The notes beneath the pieces were generated by a model, which was not told the DNA's origin, ran no database searches, and was given only the letters and a program-made list of their open reading frames with translations. A program made the position numbers and the translations under genes. A stretch of DNA of 64,000 bases from G963674665 sp963674665. Its GTDB lineage: Bacteria; Desulfobacterota; Desulfovibrionia; Desulfovibrionales; Desulfovibrionaceae. This document shows positions 45,186 to 54,719 of the stretch, in pieces (position 1 is the stretch's first letter; every line of letters starts with the position of its first letter). Where the stretch lies: contig CAXXPL010000011.1 in the NCBI GenBank assembly GCA_963674665.2, positions 310,001-374,000 of the forward strand. The letters are read 5' to 3'.

Positions 45186-45581
45186 ATGAACGAACATGAA
45201 GAAGTGAAAGAATACCCCAGGATGTCCAGACCCCTGGCCTGGAGCATCCTCCTCGGAACCCTGGCGTTCCTGTGGATCTTCGGCATGTACCTGGGCCCCT
45301 GGATCATCGACCACACCCCTGTGTACAAGGACATCGTGCAGGTCATCATCAGGGACGACATCGACTCCGGCGCCTACTTCTACACCGAGATCAAGGGCGC
45401 CTACGAAGGGGAGCGTTATCTGCGCCAGAAGCTGAGCCATGACATCCCCAACCGCTGGGGCTTGACGTGGCCCTTCATTCTCGGCATCGTCCTCTGTCTG
45501 GTAATCCTCACCGTTGGTTTCAACCTGATTTTGCCACCCGGCAGCGGACTGGAACAGAAAAAAACATCGGAAGGGACATGA
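45186..45581 (+). CDS. Small membrane protein of the exporter operon
   Basis: The 131-residue product has two transmembrane helices (about 18-38 and 97-117) joined by a hydrophilic loop of about 58 residues that should face the periplasm. No named family recognised. It is 57 bp after the exporter gene, and its stop overlaps the next gene as ATGA, so it is likely a partner or accessory subunit of the transporter. Confidence 0.75.
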   Translation: MNEHEEVKEYPRMSRPLAWSILLGTLAFLWIFGMYLGPWIIDHTPVYKDIVQVIIRDDIDSGAYFYTEIKGAYEGERYLRQKLSHDIPNRWGLTWPFILGIVLCLVILTVGFNLILPPGSGLEQKKTSEGT

Positions 45582-46177
45582 GCAAGACACCATCCAAGGA
45601 CGCGATGCTCGACAACAGGGAGCGCATCCTCGCCAATGAACGGTATTTCGCGCGAAGGCTCGCTGTGGAGGTTATCAAGAAACCCGAGCTGAGTATTTGG
45701 ATGATTCTGATCCCGATTATTTTCGTGTTTTTCTTTTTTCGATTGAACAAGGTGAGCAGCGGCCGCAAGGAGTTCGTGGAAAATTACCTGATAACTCGGC
45801 AAAAGGCCCTGGATGCGTCATATGAGGCCATACTTGAGCACAGACCGCCGGATATGGCTGCCTTGTGCGCCATAACAGACGTTCCGGAGACCTTGCGCCC
45901 CCAGTATGAGAACTGGGTGCGCATATTGCTGGAGCATTACGGTGGCCTGTTGCGCTCCCAGGGCGAAACCTACGAGGAGTTGGTCAAGAACCACTACAGG
46001 AATCGGACCGCGTTCAACGAGTACCTCAAGAAGGTCAATGACGCCGAGATGCGCTTCAACGCCGCGCTCAAGCCCCACGTGGGAGACGAGGTGGACGGCG
46101 CCACCAGCATTATCACCACCATTGAAGACAATAGCGTACGCATGCGTAAGGAGCAGGCCCGGACATATTTTGCCTGA
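45578..46177 (+). CDS. Membrane-anchored helical protein of the exporter operon
   Basis: The 199-residue product has one transmembrane helix (about 38-55, SIWMILIPIIFVFFFF) after a charged N terminus, and then a mostly helical soluble domain of about 140 residues (YENWVRILLEHYGGLLRSQGETYEELVKNHY). It overlaps the preceding gene by ATGA and is followed by a terminator-like hairpin. No named family recognised. Confidence 0.75.
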   Translation: MSKTPSKDAMLDNRERILANERYFARRLAVEVIKKPELSIWMILIPIIFVFFFFRLNKVSSGRKEFVENYLITRQKALDASYEAILEHRPPDMAALCAITDVPETLRPQYENWVRILLEHYGGLLRSQGETYEELVKNHYRNRTAFNEYLKKVNDAEMRFNAALKPHVGDEVDGATSIITTIEDNSVRMRKEQARTYFA

Positions 46178-46228
46178 ACCGCCCCCCGCGCATCGGCGCG
46201 GCCCTTAATTTCATAGAGCGTTTTGCGA

Positions 46229-46259
46229 GGGGGAAACCCTTTGAAAAGAGTATCCCCCC
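46229..46259 (+). terminator. G5/C5 hairpin after the exporter operon
   Basis: GGGGGA and TCCCCC close an imperfect stem followed by CGCGCTCCCCCTTC, the same layout as the hairpins at 31833 and 39187. It separates the exporter operon from the kinase operon. Confidence 0.55.
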
Positions 46260-46416
46260 GCGCTCCCCCTTCACGATCCTTGTCATGTTGATATTCCCTG
46301 GGGGAGCCGGAGAGAAGCCCTTGGCCACAAGGTATTCTTCTCGGGACATGCCTTGGCTTCGACTGAAACCGCTTAACATGCAGGAGAGACTCCGCAAGAC
46401 AAAGGGCAACGGCATT

Positions 46417-48882
46417 ATGCAGTTCAACTGGCCCAAGAAGCTTCAAACCAGGTTTCTCATCGGGCTCACCGGGATCACCTTTGCCGGCGGGCTGCTTTTC
46501 GCAGTGGCCCTGTACAACCATATGCACGCGCTGCTGGAGTCCGAGGCGGCGGACAAGGCCGCGCTCATCCTCTCCCAGGCCGAGGCGGTGCAGCACTATG
46601 TGCGGCACACCTTGCGCCCCCTGATGTACAAGGTCCTGCCTGACGACGAGTTCATGATGGAAAGCATGAGTTCCTCCTTCATCTCCCGCAGCATAATGGA
46701 GCGGGTGGATCTGGGCTCCGAGTCGCACATCTACCGCCGGGTGGCCATCAACGCCCGCAATCCCGACTTCGAGGCCACGCCCAGGGAAGTCCGCCTGATC
46801 GAGCATTTCCAGGAAAAACCCTATCTCTTCGAATGGTCCGGCTTCGAGACTTTTAACGATCATCAGTACTTTGTGGCGGCCAGGCCCGTGCGCTTCGGCA
46901 AGGGATGCATGAACTGCCACGGGGAACCCGAGCACGCGCCCAGGCAGTTGCTGGAGCGCTATGGCCGCGAGCGGGGTTTCGGCCGGGAGGCGGGGGCCAT
47001 CTTCGGCATGACCGAGGTTCTGGTGCCGGTGCAGGACGCCATGCTGGACATCCGGGGCGCCACAGTGGGTACGGTGTCCTTTGCCGTGGCCGGCGCCCTG
47101 TTCTGTTTCGCTGTGGCCAACGTGCTCTTCAACCGCCTGGTGGTGCACAACGTGCGCCGCATCGGGCTGGTCTTTCCAAAATATTTCGGGGTGCGGGCGG
47201 AGCCCCCCCTCATGGAGCGGCTGCAGCGCGGCAACGAGATCGAGGAGATACTGGTCAGCGTGGAAGACCTGGCCAAACATCTCAGCGAGGCCCAGGACAA
47301 GCTCGAGGACTATGCCGTGAACCTCAAGCGCATGGTGGACGACCGCACCGCGGACTTGCGCCAGGAGGCCAGCGACAGGCGCAGCGACGTGGCCCTCTTC
47401 GTGCGCCTGTTACGCACCCTGAACAACAGCCACACCCGCAGGGAACTGATCCAGAGCGCGCTTCCCCAGATCTGCAAACGCTACGGGGTCAAGGAGGCGG
47501 CCTTTGTCTGCACATTCTCCTCGCAGAACTTCTACTCCTGGCCCAATCCGGACAAACGGCCCACACTACCCGACTCATGGAAGGAGCTCGTCACTGAAAG
47601 CCGGCCGCTATTTTTTCCCGAGCGGGCCTATGTTCCGGTGGAGACCCAGGTACAGGCCGTGGAAGGGCTGTTGTGCCTGTTTTGGGAGCCGGACACATTC
47701 GAGCCGGAACGGGAGGGCGACGTGCTGGTGGCGCTGGGGCGCCAGTTGGGCGTCGCCATGGAGAACCTGAACTTCCAGGATCGCTTGCTGCAGCAGAACG
47801 CCATGCTCCAGTCCATTTTCGAGGGCATCAGCGATCCCCTGCTGCTCCTGGACCATTCCTGCGGTGTTCTTATGGCCAATCACGCGGCCCTCTCCCTGGT
47901 GCCGGAGGGAGAGCGCCCCCGCGAAAACGAGACCTGTTTCGAGGCCTTGTTCGGCGCGCACACCGTGGGGGATTCCACGCCTGACTCCATGTGCCTGCCC
48001 GAGGTCATCAGGAACGGCTCACCCACGTGCTTCGAACTGCAACAACCCAATGGCCGCAGCTTCAACGTCAGCGCCTACCCCCTGCCCCAGGTGCACGACC
48101 AGCCCGGGCGAGTGGTGGTATACGCCAGGGAGAACACGGCGGAAAAGCGCATGCTGGCGGAGATCCAGCAGCACGAGAAGCTCATCACCGTAGGCAAGCT
48201 CGCCGCCGGTCTGGCCCATGAGATCAACAACCCCCTGGGAGTTATCCACACCTACGCCGAGCTGCTGCAGTCCAGCGAGATGACGCCGCAGAACGGTAAG
48301 GACGTGGAGGTCATCATTCAGCACACCCGCAAGGCCCAGAAGGTGCTGCAGGATCTGCTCAACTTCGCGCGACCCAAGCACGCTTCCACCGGCCCCTGCG
48401 ATCCCCTGGCCGTGATCAGGGACGTGGGCGCAGTCTTTTCGGTACAGGCCGAGGCCAGGCACGTGGCTCTGGACATCCAGACCGAGGCGCATCTCCCCAC
48501 CATCGACGCCGACCCGGCCGCGCTGGAGCAGATTCTCAGCAACCTGCTGCTCAACGCCCTGGACGCCGCGGAGGCCGCCCCCTCGGGCAAGGGATGCATC
48601 TCGCTGCTGGCAGGGGTGGAGAGCGGCAACAAGGAGCTCTCCATACACGTGGCCGACAACGGACCGGGTATTTCCAAGGACGACGTCCCACACATTTTCG
48701 ACCCGTTTTTCACCACCAAGGAGGTCGGCAAGGGTACCGGGCTGGGCCTCGCTGTTGTCTACGGACTGCTTCAGGAAATGGGGGGGCGCATCGACGTGCG
48801 CAACCAGGACTCGGGTGCCATGTTCTCCCTGCATCTCCCTCTGACGCCGCGGCGGGCATCCACAATCAAGGAGTTGTCATGA
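46417..48882 (+). CDS. Sensor histidine kinase with periplasmic c-type heme domain (DUF3365-like)
   Basis: The product of about 821 residues has helix 1 (about 12-33), a periplasmic domain with the heme-c motif Cys164-Met-Asn-Cys167-His168 (GKGCMNCHG), helix 2 (about 212-238), HAMP-like and GAF-like regions, a PAS domain (about 455-580), HisKA with GLAHEINNPLGVIHT and HATPase with NLLLNALDAAE and GTGLGLAVVYGLL. The sensor resembles the Tll0287/DUF3365 heme domains, so it could sense redox state or a gas. ATG 46417 is chosen because it starts just before helix 1; longer starts (46378, 46285) are open. It overlaps its response regulator by ATGA. Confidence 0.88.
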   Translation: MQFNWPKKLQTRFLIGLTGITFAGGLLFAVALYNHMHALLESEAADKAALILSQAEAVQHYVRHTLRPLMYKVLPDDEFMMESMSSSFISRSIMERVDLGSESHIYRRVAINARNPDFEATPREVRLIEHFQEKPYLFEWSGFETFNDHQYFVAARPVRFGKGCMNCHGEPEHAPRQLLERYGRERGFGREAGAIFGMTEVLVPVQDAMLDIRGATVGTVSFAVAGALFCFAVANVLFNRLVVHNVRRIGLVFPKYFGVRAEPPLMERLQRGNEIEEILVSVEDLAKHLSEAQDKLEDYAVNLKRMVDDRTADLRQEASDRRSDVALFVRLLRTLNNSHTRRELIQSALPQICKRYGVKEAAFVCTFSSQNFYSWPNPDKRPTLPDSWKELVTESRPLFFPERAYVPVETQVQAVEGLLCLFWEPDTFEPEREGDVLVALGRQLGVAMENLNFQDRLLQQNAMLQSIFEGISDPLLLLDHSCGVLMANHAALSLVPEGERPRENETCFEALFGAHTVGDSTPDSMCLPEVIRNGSPTCFELQQPNGRSFNVSAYPLPQVHDQPGRVVVYARENTAEKRMLAEIQQHEKLITVGKLAAGLAHEINNPLGVIHTYAELLQSSEMTPQNGKDVEVIIQHTRKAQKVLQDLLNFARPKHASTGPCDPLAVIRDVGAVFSVQAEARHVALDIQTEAHLPTIDADPAALEQILSNLLLNALDAAEAAPSGKGCISLLAGVESGNKELSIHVADNGPGISKDDVPHIFDPFFTTKEVGKGTGLGLAVVYGLLQEMGGRIDVRNQDSGAMFSLHLPLTPRRASTIKELS

Positions 48883-50297
48883 GTTGTGACGGACGCATAT
48901 TGCTGGTGGACGACCAGGTGGACTTCATCCGTGGGCTTGCCCGGCTTCTGGAGCAACAATTCCCATCCTGCTCCTGCCTGTTGGCCGAGAACGGAGAGCA
49001 GGCCCTGGCCACCCTTGGCAGTGAGCGTGTCCGGCTCATGGTTTCGGATCTGCGCATGCCCGGCATGGACGGGCTGGAATTGATGCGTCAGGCCCTGGCC
49101 CTGGAACCGGCCCTCAGCGTGGTGCTGATCACCGGGTACGGAAGCATCGAGACAGCGGTGGAGGCGGTGAAGTCCGGCGCCTATGATTTTCTCACCAAAC
49201 CCATCGACAAGGACAGCCTCTTCAAGGTTGTGGCCAAGGGGCTGGAGCGCAGCCAGCTGCTGGGAGAGAACCAGGTCCTCAGGCAGCAGATGGCCAGGAG
49301 GGAACTCACGCGCTCCCTCATCGGTCTGAGCCCGGCAATGCAACGCCTGCGGGAGAGCATCGCGGCGGTGGCGGCCAGCGATTACACCGTGCTGATCACC
49401 GGGGAATCGGGCACCGGCAAGGAACTCATCGCCGGCACCATTCACAAGCTGTCGTCCAGGGCGCAGCAGGCCATGCTCTGCGTCAACTGCCCCGCCATTC
49501 CAGACGAGCTTCTGGAGAGCGAGCTCTTTGGCCACGCCAAGGGTGCCTTTTCCGGCGCTGAGCGCCAGCGCAAGGGCATTTTTATCTCGGCCCAGAATTC
49601 CAGCCTGCTCCTGGACGAGATCGGCGACATCTCGCCGAACATCCAGATCAAGCTGCTGCGCGTCCTGCAGGAGCAGGAGGTGCGCCCCGTGGGAACCAAC
49701 CACGCCATTTCCGTGAATGTGCGGATCCTGGCCTCCACCAACCAGAACCTCAAGGCCAAGATCCAGGACGGGAGCTTTCGAGAGGATTTGTTCTACAGGC
49801 TCAACGTGCTCAACATCCACGCACCCACCCTGCGGGAGAGGCGCGAGGACATCCCTCTTCTCTCCAGGCATTTTCTCACCGAGAGCTGCAAGGAGATGAA
49901 CCTCCCCTCCATGGAGCTCACCCCGGAGGTGATCGGCTGGCTGGCCTCGCAGGACTGGCCCGGGAACGTGCGCGAACTCCAGAATTTCATGCGCCGCCTG
50001 GTGGTGTTCACCAATACCGACGTGGTGGACATGCCACAGGTCCGCGCCGCTTCGTCCACTCCCATTGCCGACACCCCCTCCTGGGGAAACGGAGGGCCTT
50101 TGCCCTACAAGCAGGCCAAGGCCGGCGTGGTGGACGCGTTCACCCGAAACTACGTGTGTGAACTGCTTCAGCGCACTGCGGGCAACATCTCCGAGGCCGC
50201 ACGCAGCAGCGACCTGGAGAGGGTCTCCCTGCAGAAGATCATCAAGCGCCTGAACATCGACGTGGACAGCTACCGGCAAAAGGCCGGGGAGCCATGA
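48879..50297 (+). CDS. NtrC-family sigma-54-dependent response regulator
   Basis: The 472-residue protein has a receiver domain (Asp57 in SDLRMPGMDG), a central AAA+ domain with Walker A GESGTGKE, the sigma-54 loop GAFSGA (Ser in place of the usual Thr) and Walker B LLLDEIGDIS, and a C-terminal Fis-type helix-turn-helix (GNISEAARSSDLERVSLQKIIKRL). It is the partner of the c-heme kinase and should activate sigma-54 promoters. AAGGAG precedes the ATG. Its stop overlaps the next gene as ATGA. Confidence 0.93.
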   Translation: MSCDGRILLVDDQVDFIRGLARLLEQQFPSCSCLLAENGEQALATLGSERVRLMVSDLRMPGMDGLELMRQALALEPALSVVLITGYGSIETAVEAVKSGAYDFLTKPIDKDSLFKVVAKGLERSQLLGENQVLRQQMARRELTRSLIGLSPAMQRLRESIAAVAASDYTVLITGESGTGKELIAGTIHKLSSRAQQAMLCVNCPAIPDELLESELFGHAKGAFSGAERQRKGIFISAQNSSLLLDEIGDISPNIQIKLLRVLQEQEVRPVGTNHAISVNVRILASTNQNLKAKIQDGSFREDLFYRLNVLNIHAPTLRERREDIPLLSRHFLTESCKEMNLPSMELTPEVIGWLASQDWPGNVRELQNFMRRLVVFTNTDVVDMPQVRAASSTPIADTPSWGNGGPLPYKQAKAGVVDAFTRNYVCELLQRTAGNISEAARSSDLERVSLQKIIKRLNIDVDSYRQKAGEP

Positions 50298-51415
50298 TCT
50301 CCGGTGGGCCTCCCTGCAAGGGAGGCGATGGAGGCGCATCCAGACGCTGGCGGCTGTTACAGGTCGAGGCGAGCATGGTATGCAACATCGCCTGCCGCAT
50401 GTGCCCCTGGCGGGGAATCCGCGCGGGATTGCCCGGCAACGGCCTGCTGTCAAAAGAAATATGGGAGTCGCTGACCCCGCACTTGCCACAGGTGGAGAGC
50501 ATCGACTTCACCGGCGGCGGAGAGACCCTGTTGCACCCTGATCTCCCGGAGTTCCTGCGCATTGCCAAGGGCGCGGGCTGTGAGACAGGACTTCTGACCA
50601 ACGCCACCCTGCTGGACCGGGACATGGCGCTTCGGCTCCTGGACGCGGGAATCCACTGGCTCGGGGTGTCCCTGGACGGCGCCACGGAAGCCACCTACGA
50701 GAGCATTCGCAGGGGCGCGGACTTCGAGACCGTCACAACAAACTTGCGTCGCCTCGTCGAAATGGCGGAAGGGGGCGGTCCGAGGATCACCGTGCAGATG
50801 GTGCTCATGGAGGACAACGCGCACGAGATCATTCCAATGGTTGCTCTGGCGGCGGAACTGGGCGTGCACCGTCTGGTGTTCAAGAACTGCGACGTGATCA
50901 GGGAGAGACACGGCCAGGGATTCGGTCTGTTCGGGGAGCGCCGCGACAGGCGCAAGAATAAACTGACCAGGGTGTTGGAAAAGGCCAGAAAGCAGGGTGA
51001 GGCGAAAGGGCTCGAGGTGGAGTGCTTCGACTTGGTGCCGGACGAGTCGCCGGTCTGCGCCCATGATCCGAGAAGCAGCTTGTTCGTGTCTCAAGACGGC
51101 CGTGTCACCCCCTGCATGAGTCTGGCCTATGGCGGGCCATCATCCTTTCTGGGGCGGGCAGTGGAAATCCCCACCTTGGAGTATGGCAGGCTCCCGGACC
51201 AGGACCTGCTGGACATATGGCAGCGCTCCCTCCTCAGGGTTGAGATGAGCCGGACCTTTGATGCGCGGGAGGGGGCGTATGATAGGGCGTTGAAACAGCT
51301 CTTCGAGCGGGAGCTGGACCTTGTGAAGCTGAAACTCGGGCTGGAGGCGGTGCGCAATGTCATGCCCCCGGCGCCGCAGGGCTGCGCGGTTTGTCACTAC
51401 CTGTTTGGAATTTAG
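50294..51415 (+). CDS. Radical SAM/SPASM enzyme
   Basis: The 373-residue protein has a complete CX3CX2C motif (Cys30, Cys34, Cys37 in VCNIACRMCPW), DFTGGGETLLHPD, and a C-terminal SPASM-type cysteine set (PVCAHDP, VTPCMSL, GCAVC). It should bind two iron-sulfur clusters and make a radical on a peptide or small substrate that cannot be named. It overlaps the response-regulator gene by ATGA, so kinase, regulator and enzyme form one operon. Confidence 0.9.
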   Translation: MISGGPPCKGGDGGASRRWRLLQVEASMVCNIACRMCPWRGIRAGLPGNGLLSKEIWESLTPHLPQVESIDFTGGGETLLHPDLPEFLRIAKGAGCETGLLTNATLLDRDMALRLLDAGIHWLGVSLDGATEATYESIRRGADFETVTTNLRRLVEMAEGGGPRITVQMVLMEDNAHEIIPMVALAAELGVHRLVFKNCDVIRERHGQGFGLFGERRDRRKNKLTRVLEKARKQGEAKGLEVECFDLVPDESPVCAHDPRSSLFVSQDGRVTPCMSLAYGGPSSFLGRAVEIPTLEYGRLPDQDLLDIWQRSLLRVEMSRTFDAREGAYDRALKQLFERELDLVKLKLGLEAVRNVMPPAPQGCAVCHYLFGI

Positions 51416-51494
51416 GGGATAATGGAAAAGATCTTCCCGGGGCAAGTTTAGTCGAAACAGGTGGCCCCCAGAAAGAATCCTTCAAGAATTCAAC

Positions 51495-51866
51495 TCAAAT
51501 CCACTCCACCTCGGTCTTGGTGCGCTCGTCCTCGGCGTCGCCGGTGTTCAGGGTGGTCTTGGGCTCCACCATCATGATCAGGACTTCCTCCTCGGCCACG
51601 GGCATGTGCTCCGTGCCCTTGGGGATGACGCAGAGTTCTCCGGGAGCGAGGCGCACGAACTTGTCCCCATCCGCGTCCCGGAAGCGGATGACGAGGTCGC
51701 CCTGGACCACGAAGAACAGCTCGTCCTCGAGGTCGTGCTTGTGCCAGACGAACTCGCCTTTGATCCTGGCGAGTTTTATGTAGTTCTCGTTGAGTTCCGC
51801 AACCACCTTGGGATCCCAGTGGGACTGGAAGAGCCCGAATTTCTGCATGAGATTGACAGTCTTCAT
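51495..51866 (-). CDS. Small cupin-domain protein
   Basis: The product of about 123 residues is a single cupin: GEFVWHKHDLEDELFFVVQGDL carries the first metal-binding motif (HxH, Glu), and PKGTEHMPVAEEE carries the His of the second. It probably binds a divalent metal; enzymes and binding proteins both occur in this family. ATG 51866 is preferred over 51875. Confidence 0.88.
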   Translation of the reverse strand: MKTVNLMQKFGLFQSHWDPKVVAELNENYIKLARIKGEFVWHKHDLEDELFFVVQGDLVIRFRDADGDKFVRLAPGELCVIPKGTEHMPVAEEEVLIMMVEPKTTLNTGDAEDERTKTEVEWI

Positions 51867-51895
51867 GTAGTGCACCTGATATTTTTAATAATGAA

Positions 51896-52525
51896 TCAAA
51901 CGGTTTCTGTTAGCATGATCATCAGCCGCTTCTGCTTGTCCAGGTCCGCTGAAAAGAGCAGCACCGGCCCGGGGCCCATTCCGGCTAGGGCATGGGGCAG
52001 GTCCACGCGTTCGCGCTTCAGGGATCTCCTTTCTAGCACCATGGTTGCGTTGTCGTGCCCCACAAGTGCCTGCAGGTCGTTCTCAGCGTTGCCGTAGTTG
52101 AGGGTGGCGAAACCCAGCATGACACTGGTGCTGCCGATTTGCATGTTTCCCTGGTAGTCGCAGATGAAGATCGGGATGGGGCTAGCGGCCAGGGCCGAGC
52201 GAAGCCGCTGCACGTCGTCCTCGAGGCCGGAGAGGCGCTTGGCCGCGGCATGGGCCCAAGCTCCACTCTCTCCCAGTTCCTGGAGCTCTTCCAGGGAAAA
52301 GTCGGTTTCGCCCAGTCCCAGACGATGAAACAGGTTCTTGGCATGGCTCAGGCGCGATGCGTACATGAACGCGGTGAGCGTGCAGACCACCCCGGATAGG
52401 CCAAAGGCGGCCATGGCGATTTCGCTGGTGGCTTCCATCAAGAGGAAGAGGCTCAGGGCGAAGACAGCGAGCAGAGCGACGATCCAGATGAGAATTCCCG
52501 TTGCCAGGGGCATTTTGCCGGACAT
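51896..52525 (-). CDS. Membrane protein with PAS-like domain
   Basis: The 209-residue product has two adjacent transmembrane helices (about 8-30 and 34-56) and a cytosolic part starting with a helical linker (65-110) followed by a PAS-like fold (LAASPIPIFICDYQGNMQIGS). There is no kinase or cyclase output domain. GGAGGGAGG precedes the ATG. It is 30 bp upstream of the cupin gene, on the same strand. Confidence 0.72.
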   Translation of the reverse strand: MSGKMPLATGILIWIVALLAVFALSLFLLMEATSEIAMAAFGLSGVVCTLTAFMYASRLSHAKNLFHRLGLGETDFSLEELQELGESGAWAHAAAKRLSGLEDDVQRLRSALAASPIPIFICDYQGNMQIGSTSVMLGFATLNYGNAENDLQALVGHDNATMVLERRSLKRERVDLPHALAGMGPGPVLLFSADLDKQKRLMIMLTETV

Positions 52526-52727
52526 GCCTCCCTCCAGAGGTCAACGAATATTTTGCTGATGCGGGTTCAGTGTGTCAGGTTTGCTCAGCCTGAAAGATAT
52601 TGCTTACGATACATGGAATAAAAGGGCAACGGCGATACATGGGGGGCGGGACTATTGAGGTTCCGTACAGGTTTGCGGAAGCGTCGGCAGGAGGTTTCTT
52701 CAACGCGTCAGGCCCTTTGAGTTTGAA
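52526..52727. other. Short gene-free stretch
   Basis: No gene or clear regulatory site seen; promoter of the leftward membrane-protein gene expected here. Confidence 0.4.
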
Positions 52728-54719
52728 TCAGGCGCACTGGGCGGTCTGTTCGGGCAAGAGGCCGTAATGCCGGATATGCTCTACACAAAGGGAGCGGTAT
52801 GGCCGCTCATGAACGCCCCGGCCTTTGATGCGAAAACACAAGGGTGAAGGTGCTGTCTTTTCCAGGTTCCGACTCCACGAGAATGTAGCCTCCATAGTGC
52901 TCCATGATCTGTTTGCATATGGCAAGCCCCGGCCCTGTCCCAAGCGGTTTTTCACCGGAGTCGCCCTCCACCTGGTAGAACCTGTCGAAGATGTGTTTCT
53001 GGCCAGTACCGTGAGGTCCAGGGATTTTTCCGTCCAGGAATAGCGGCCGGATTCGATGCGCGAGATGTCCAGCAGGTCGTTAATCAGACGCGCGAGGCGC
53101 TTTCCTTCGTTTTCCATGATGTTCAGGTTGTCGTCTATCCAGGCCGAAATCTGTTTCAGCCTGGAGTCCGTGCTCGCAAGTGGCGCGAAGTACTTTGAAA
53201 AAACCTTCGAAATGACCTTGGCGAAACCCAGAATCGAGGTCAGGGGAGTGCGCAGGTCATGGGAAACGATGCTGAGAAAATTGCATTTCATCTCGTCCAG
53301 TTGCAAGAGCCTTGCGTTGGCCTCGGATAGTTCCCGGGTGCGGCTGGCCATAAGTTCCTCCAGCTCCTCCTTGGACTGTTGCTGCACATCCCGAGCCTTC
53401 CGTACCTCGGTGACGCCCTCGATGACGGCCATCACGCCGGTGATTTCGTTTTCCGCAACAAGGCAGGCCGTGTTCCCGGAGAGCACCTTGCGCTCCCCGG
53501 GATTGGGGCCGAACCATGCGGTCCAGCCGAGCACTCCTCCGCATGACCTCATGGTTTTCAGTATGGGGAGCGCGTCCTGGGGCATGGGAACGCCCTGCTT
53601 GTCCTCCGGTTCCAGCCTCCACTGGTCGGGGCGGTTGTCATCGTCGATTTCAAGGGTCTGGTGGGCGCGTTCGTTGAGCTGGGTGACATTCCCCTGGGTA
53701 TCGAAGGTGGCGATGGCCAGAGGGCTGGTCTCGGTGAGCGTCCGGAATCAGGCCTCGGAAGCGCGGAGCACGGACAGGGCGCGGCGTAACGCCCCCAACG
53801 CCTGAGCGGCAAGTCAGAGAATGAAAATGGATATGCCACCGTTGAGCGTAGCGAGCTTTTTCGCGGGAAGCAGGATTTCCTTGGTGTATGCCTCCACCAC
53901 CAGAAGTTCGGATTGACTGTTCACCGTGGCAACCGCCATGCGTTCGATGGAGTTCCTCCAGTATGAGACGATTTTGTCGATGCCGGCATTTTCCCCGAGC
54001 AGGCCGAGATTCCTGCCGACTTGAATGTATCCGGTTTTGCCCAGGACGGTGTGATGAACAGGCCAATGTAGGGAACGATGAAGTTAGGCTCCGCCGGTCT
54101 TTCCGAAACGTACCTCGTCCAGTAGATTTTGCGCGAACCTGTTGAGGTTCAGGACAGCGGGCATGACTCCCATTTCGTCGAGATCCGGTGAATTGACCGG
54201 CGCCGAGACCACGAGTATCGGTTTCGCCGTGACATAGCTCGATGGAAGGATGTCCACAATCACTTCAGCTTTGAGGGATCGCATGAAATGCTCCCTGCCC
54301 CCCACATTGAGTGCTTCCACGATGTCGGAGTCGGAAGAGGCGGTGATGTCGCCGTTTTTGTCTAACAGCGAGATCCTTTCAAGATTTGTGTTCAACAGGC
54401 GCTCGGTGAGACGGATGTTGGCGGCGGCGCGCACGGACTTTCCGAGATAGGAGTCGGAAAGCGCAATGCCGGACACCCTCTCGCGGCTCCATTGCCTGAT
54501 GTCCTGCCGCATGCCCATGATCGTCGAGTTCAACTTCCGGTTCAGGAAACTCAGGGCCTGAACCGCCTGATGGGAGGCCATGTCCTTGATCGTCCTCCTG
54601 GTGTGCAGGTAGGAAAGCACGATGATGAGCAGGTCTCCGATCAGCATGATGGAGAGCACGCTGGCCAGGTATCCGGTGGTAATGGGTGGAAACAGGCGAA
54701 AACGACGGCGGATTCTCAT
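52728..54719 (-). pseudogene. Decayed sensor histidine kinase
   Basis: The first part (from ATG 54719) encodes a transmembrane helix and a double-Cache-like sensor, ending at a stop at 54084. Further pieces in changing frames give the rest: GKTGYIQVGRNLG, a second helix ending FIL at an in-frame TGA (53814-53816), a PAS domain broken by another TGA (53748-53750, SEA-stop-FRT), then HisKA with SIVSHDLRTPLTS. Near 53000 the HATPase domain has lost its first half: LDLTVLA is followed out of frame by QKHIFDRFYQVEGD and GTGPGLAICKQ. The gene cannot make a working kinase. It closely resembles the intact kinase at 17322-18776. Confidence 0.88.

Noticed and set aside
48771..50489. 572-codon open frame antisense to the NtrC-type regulator
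   Set aside because: Shadow of a well-supported gene; no family resemblance.
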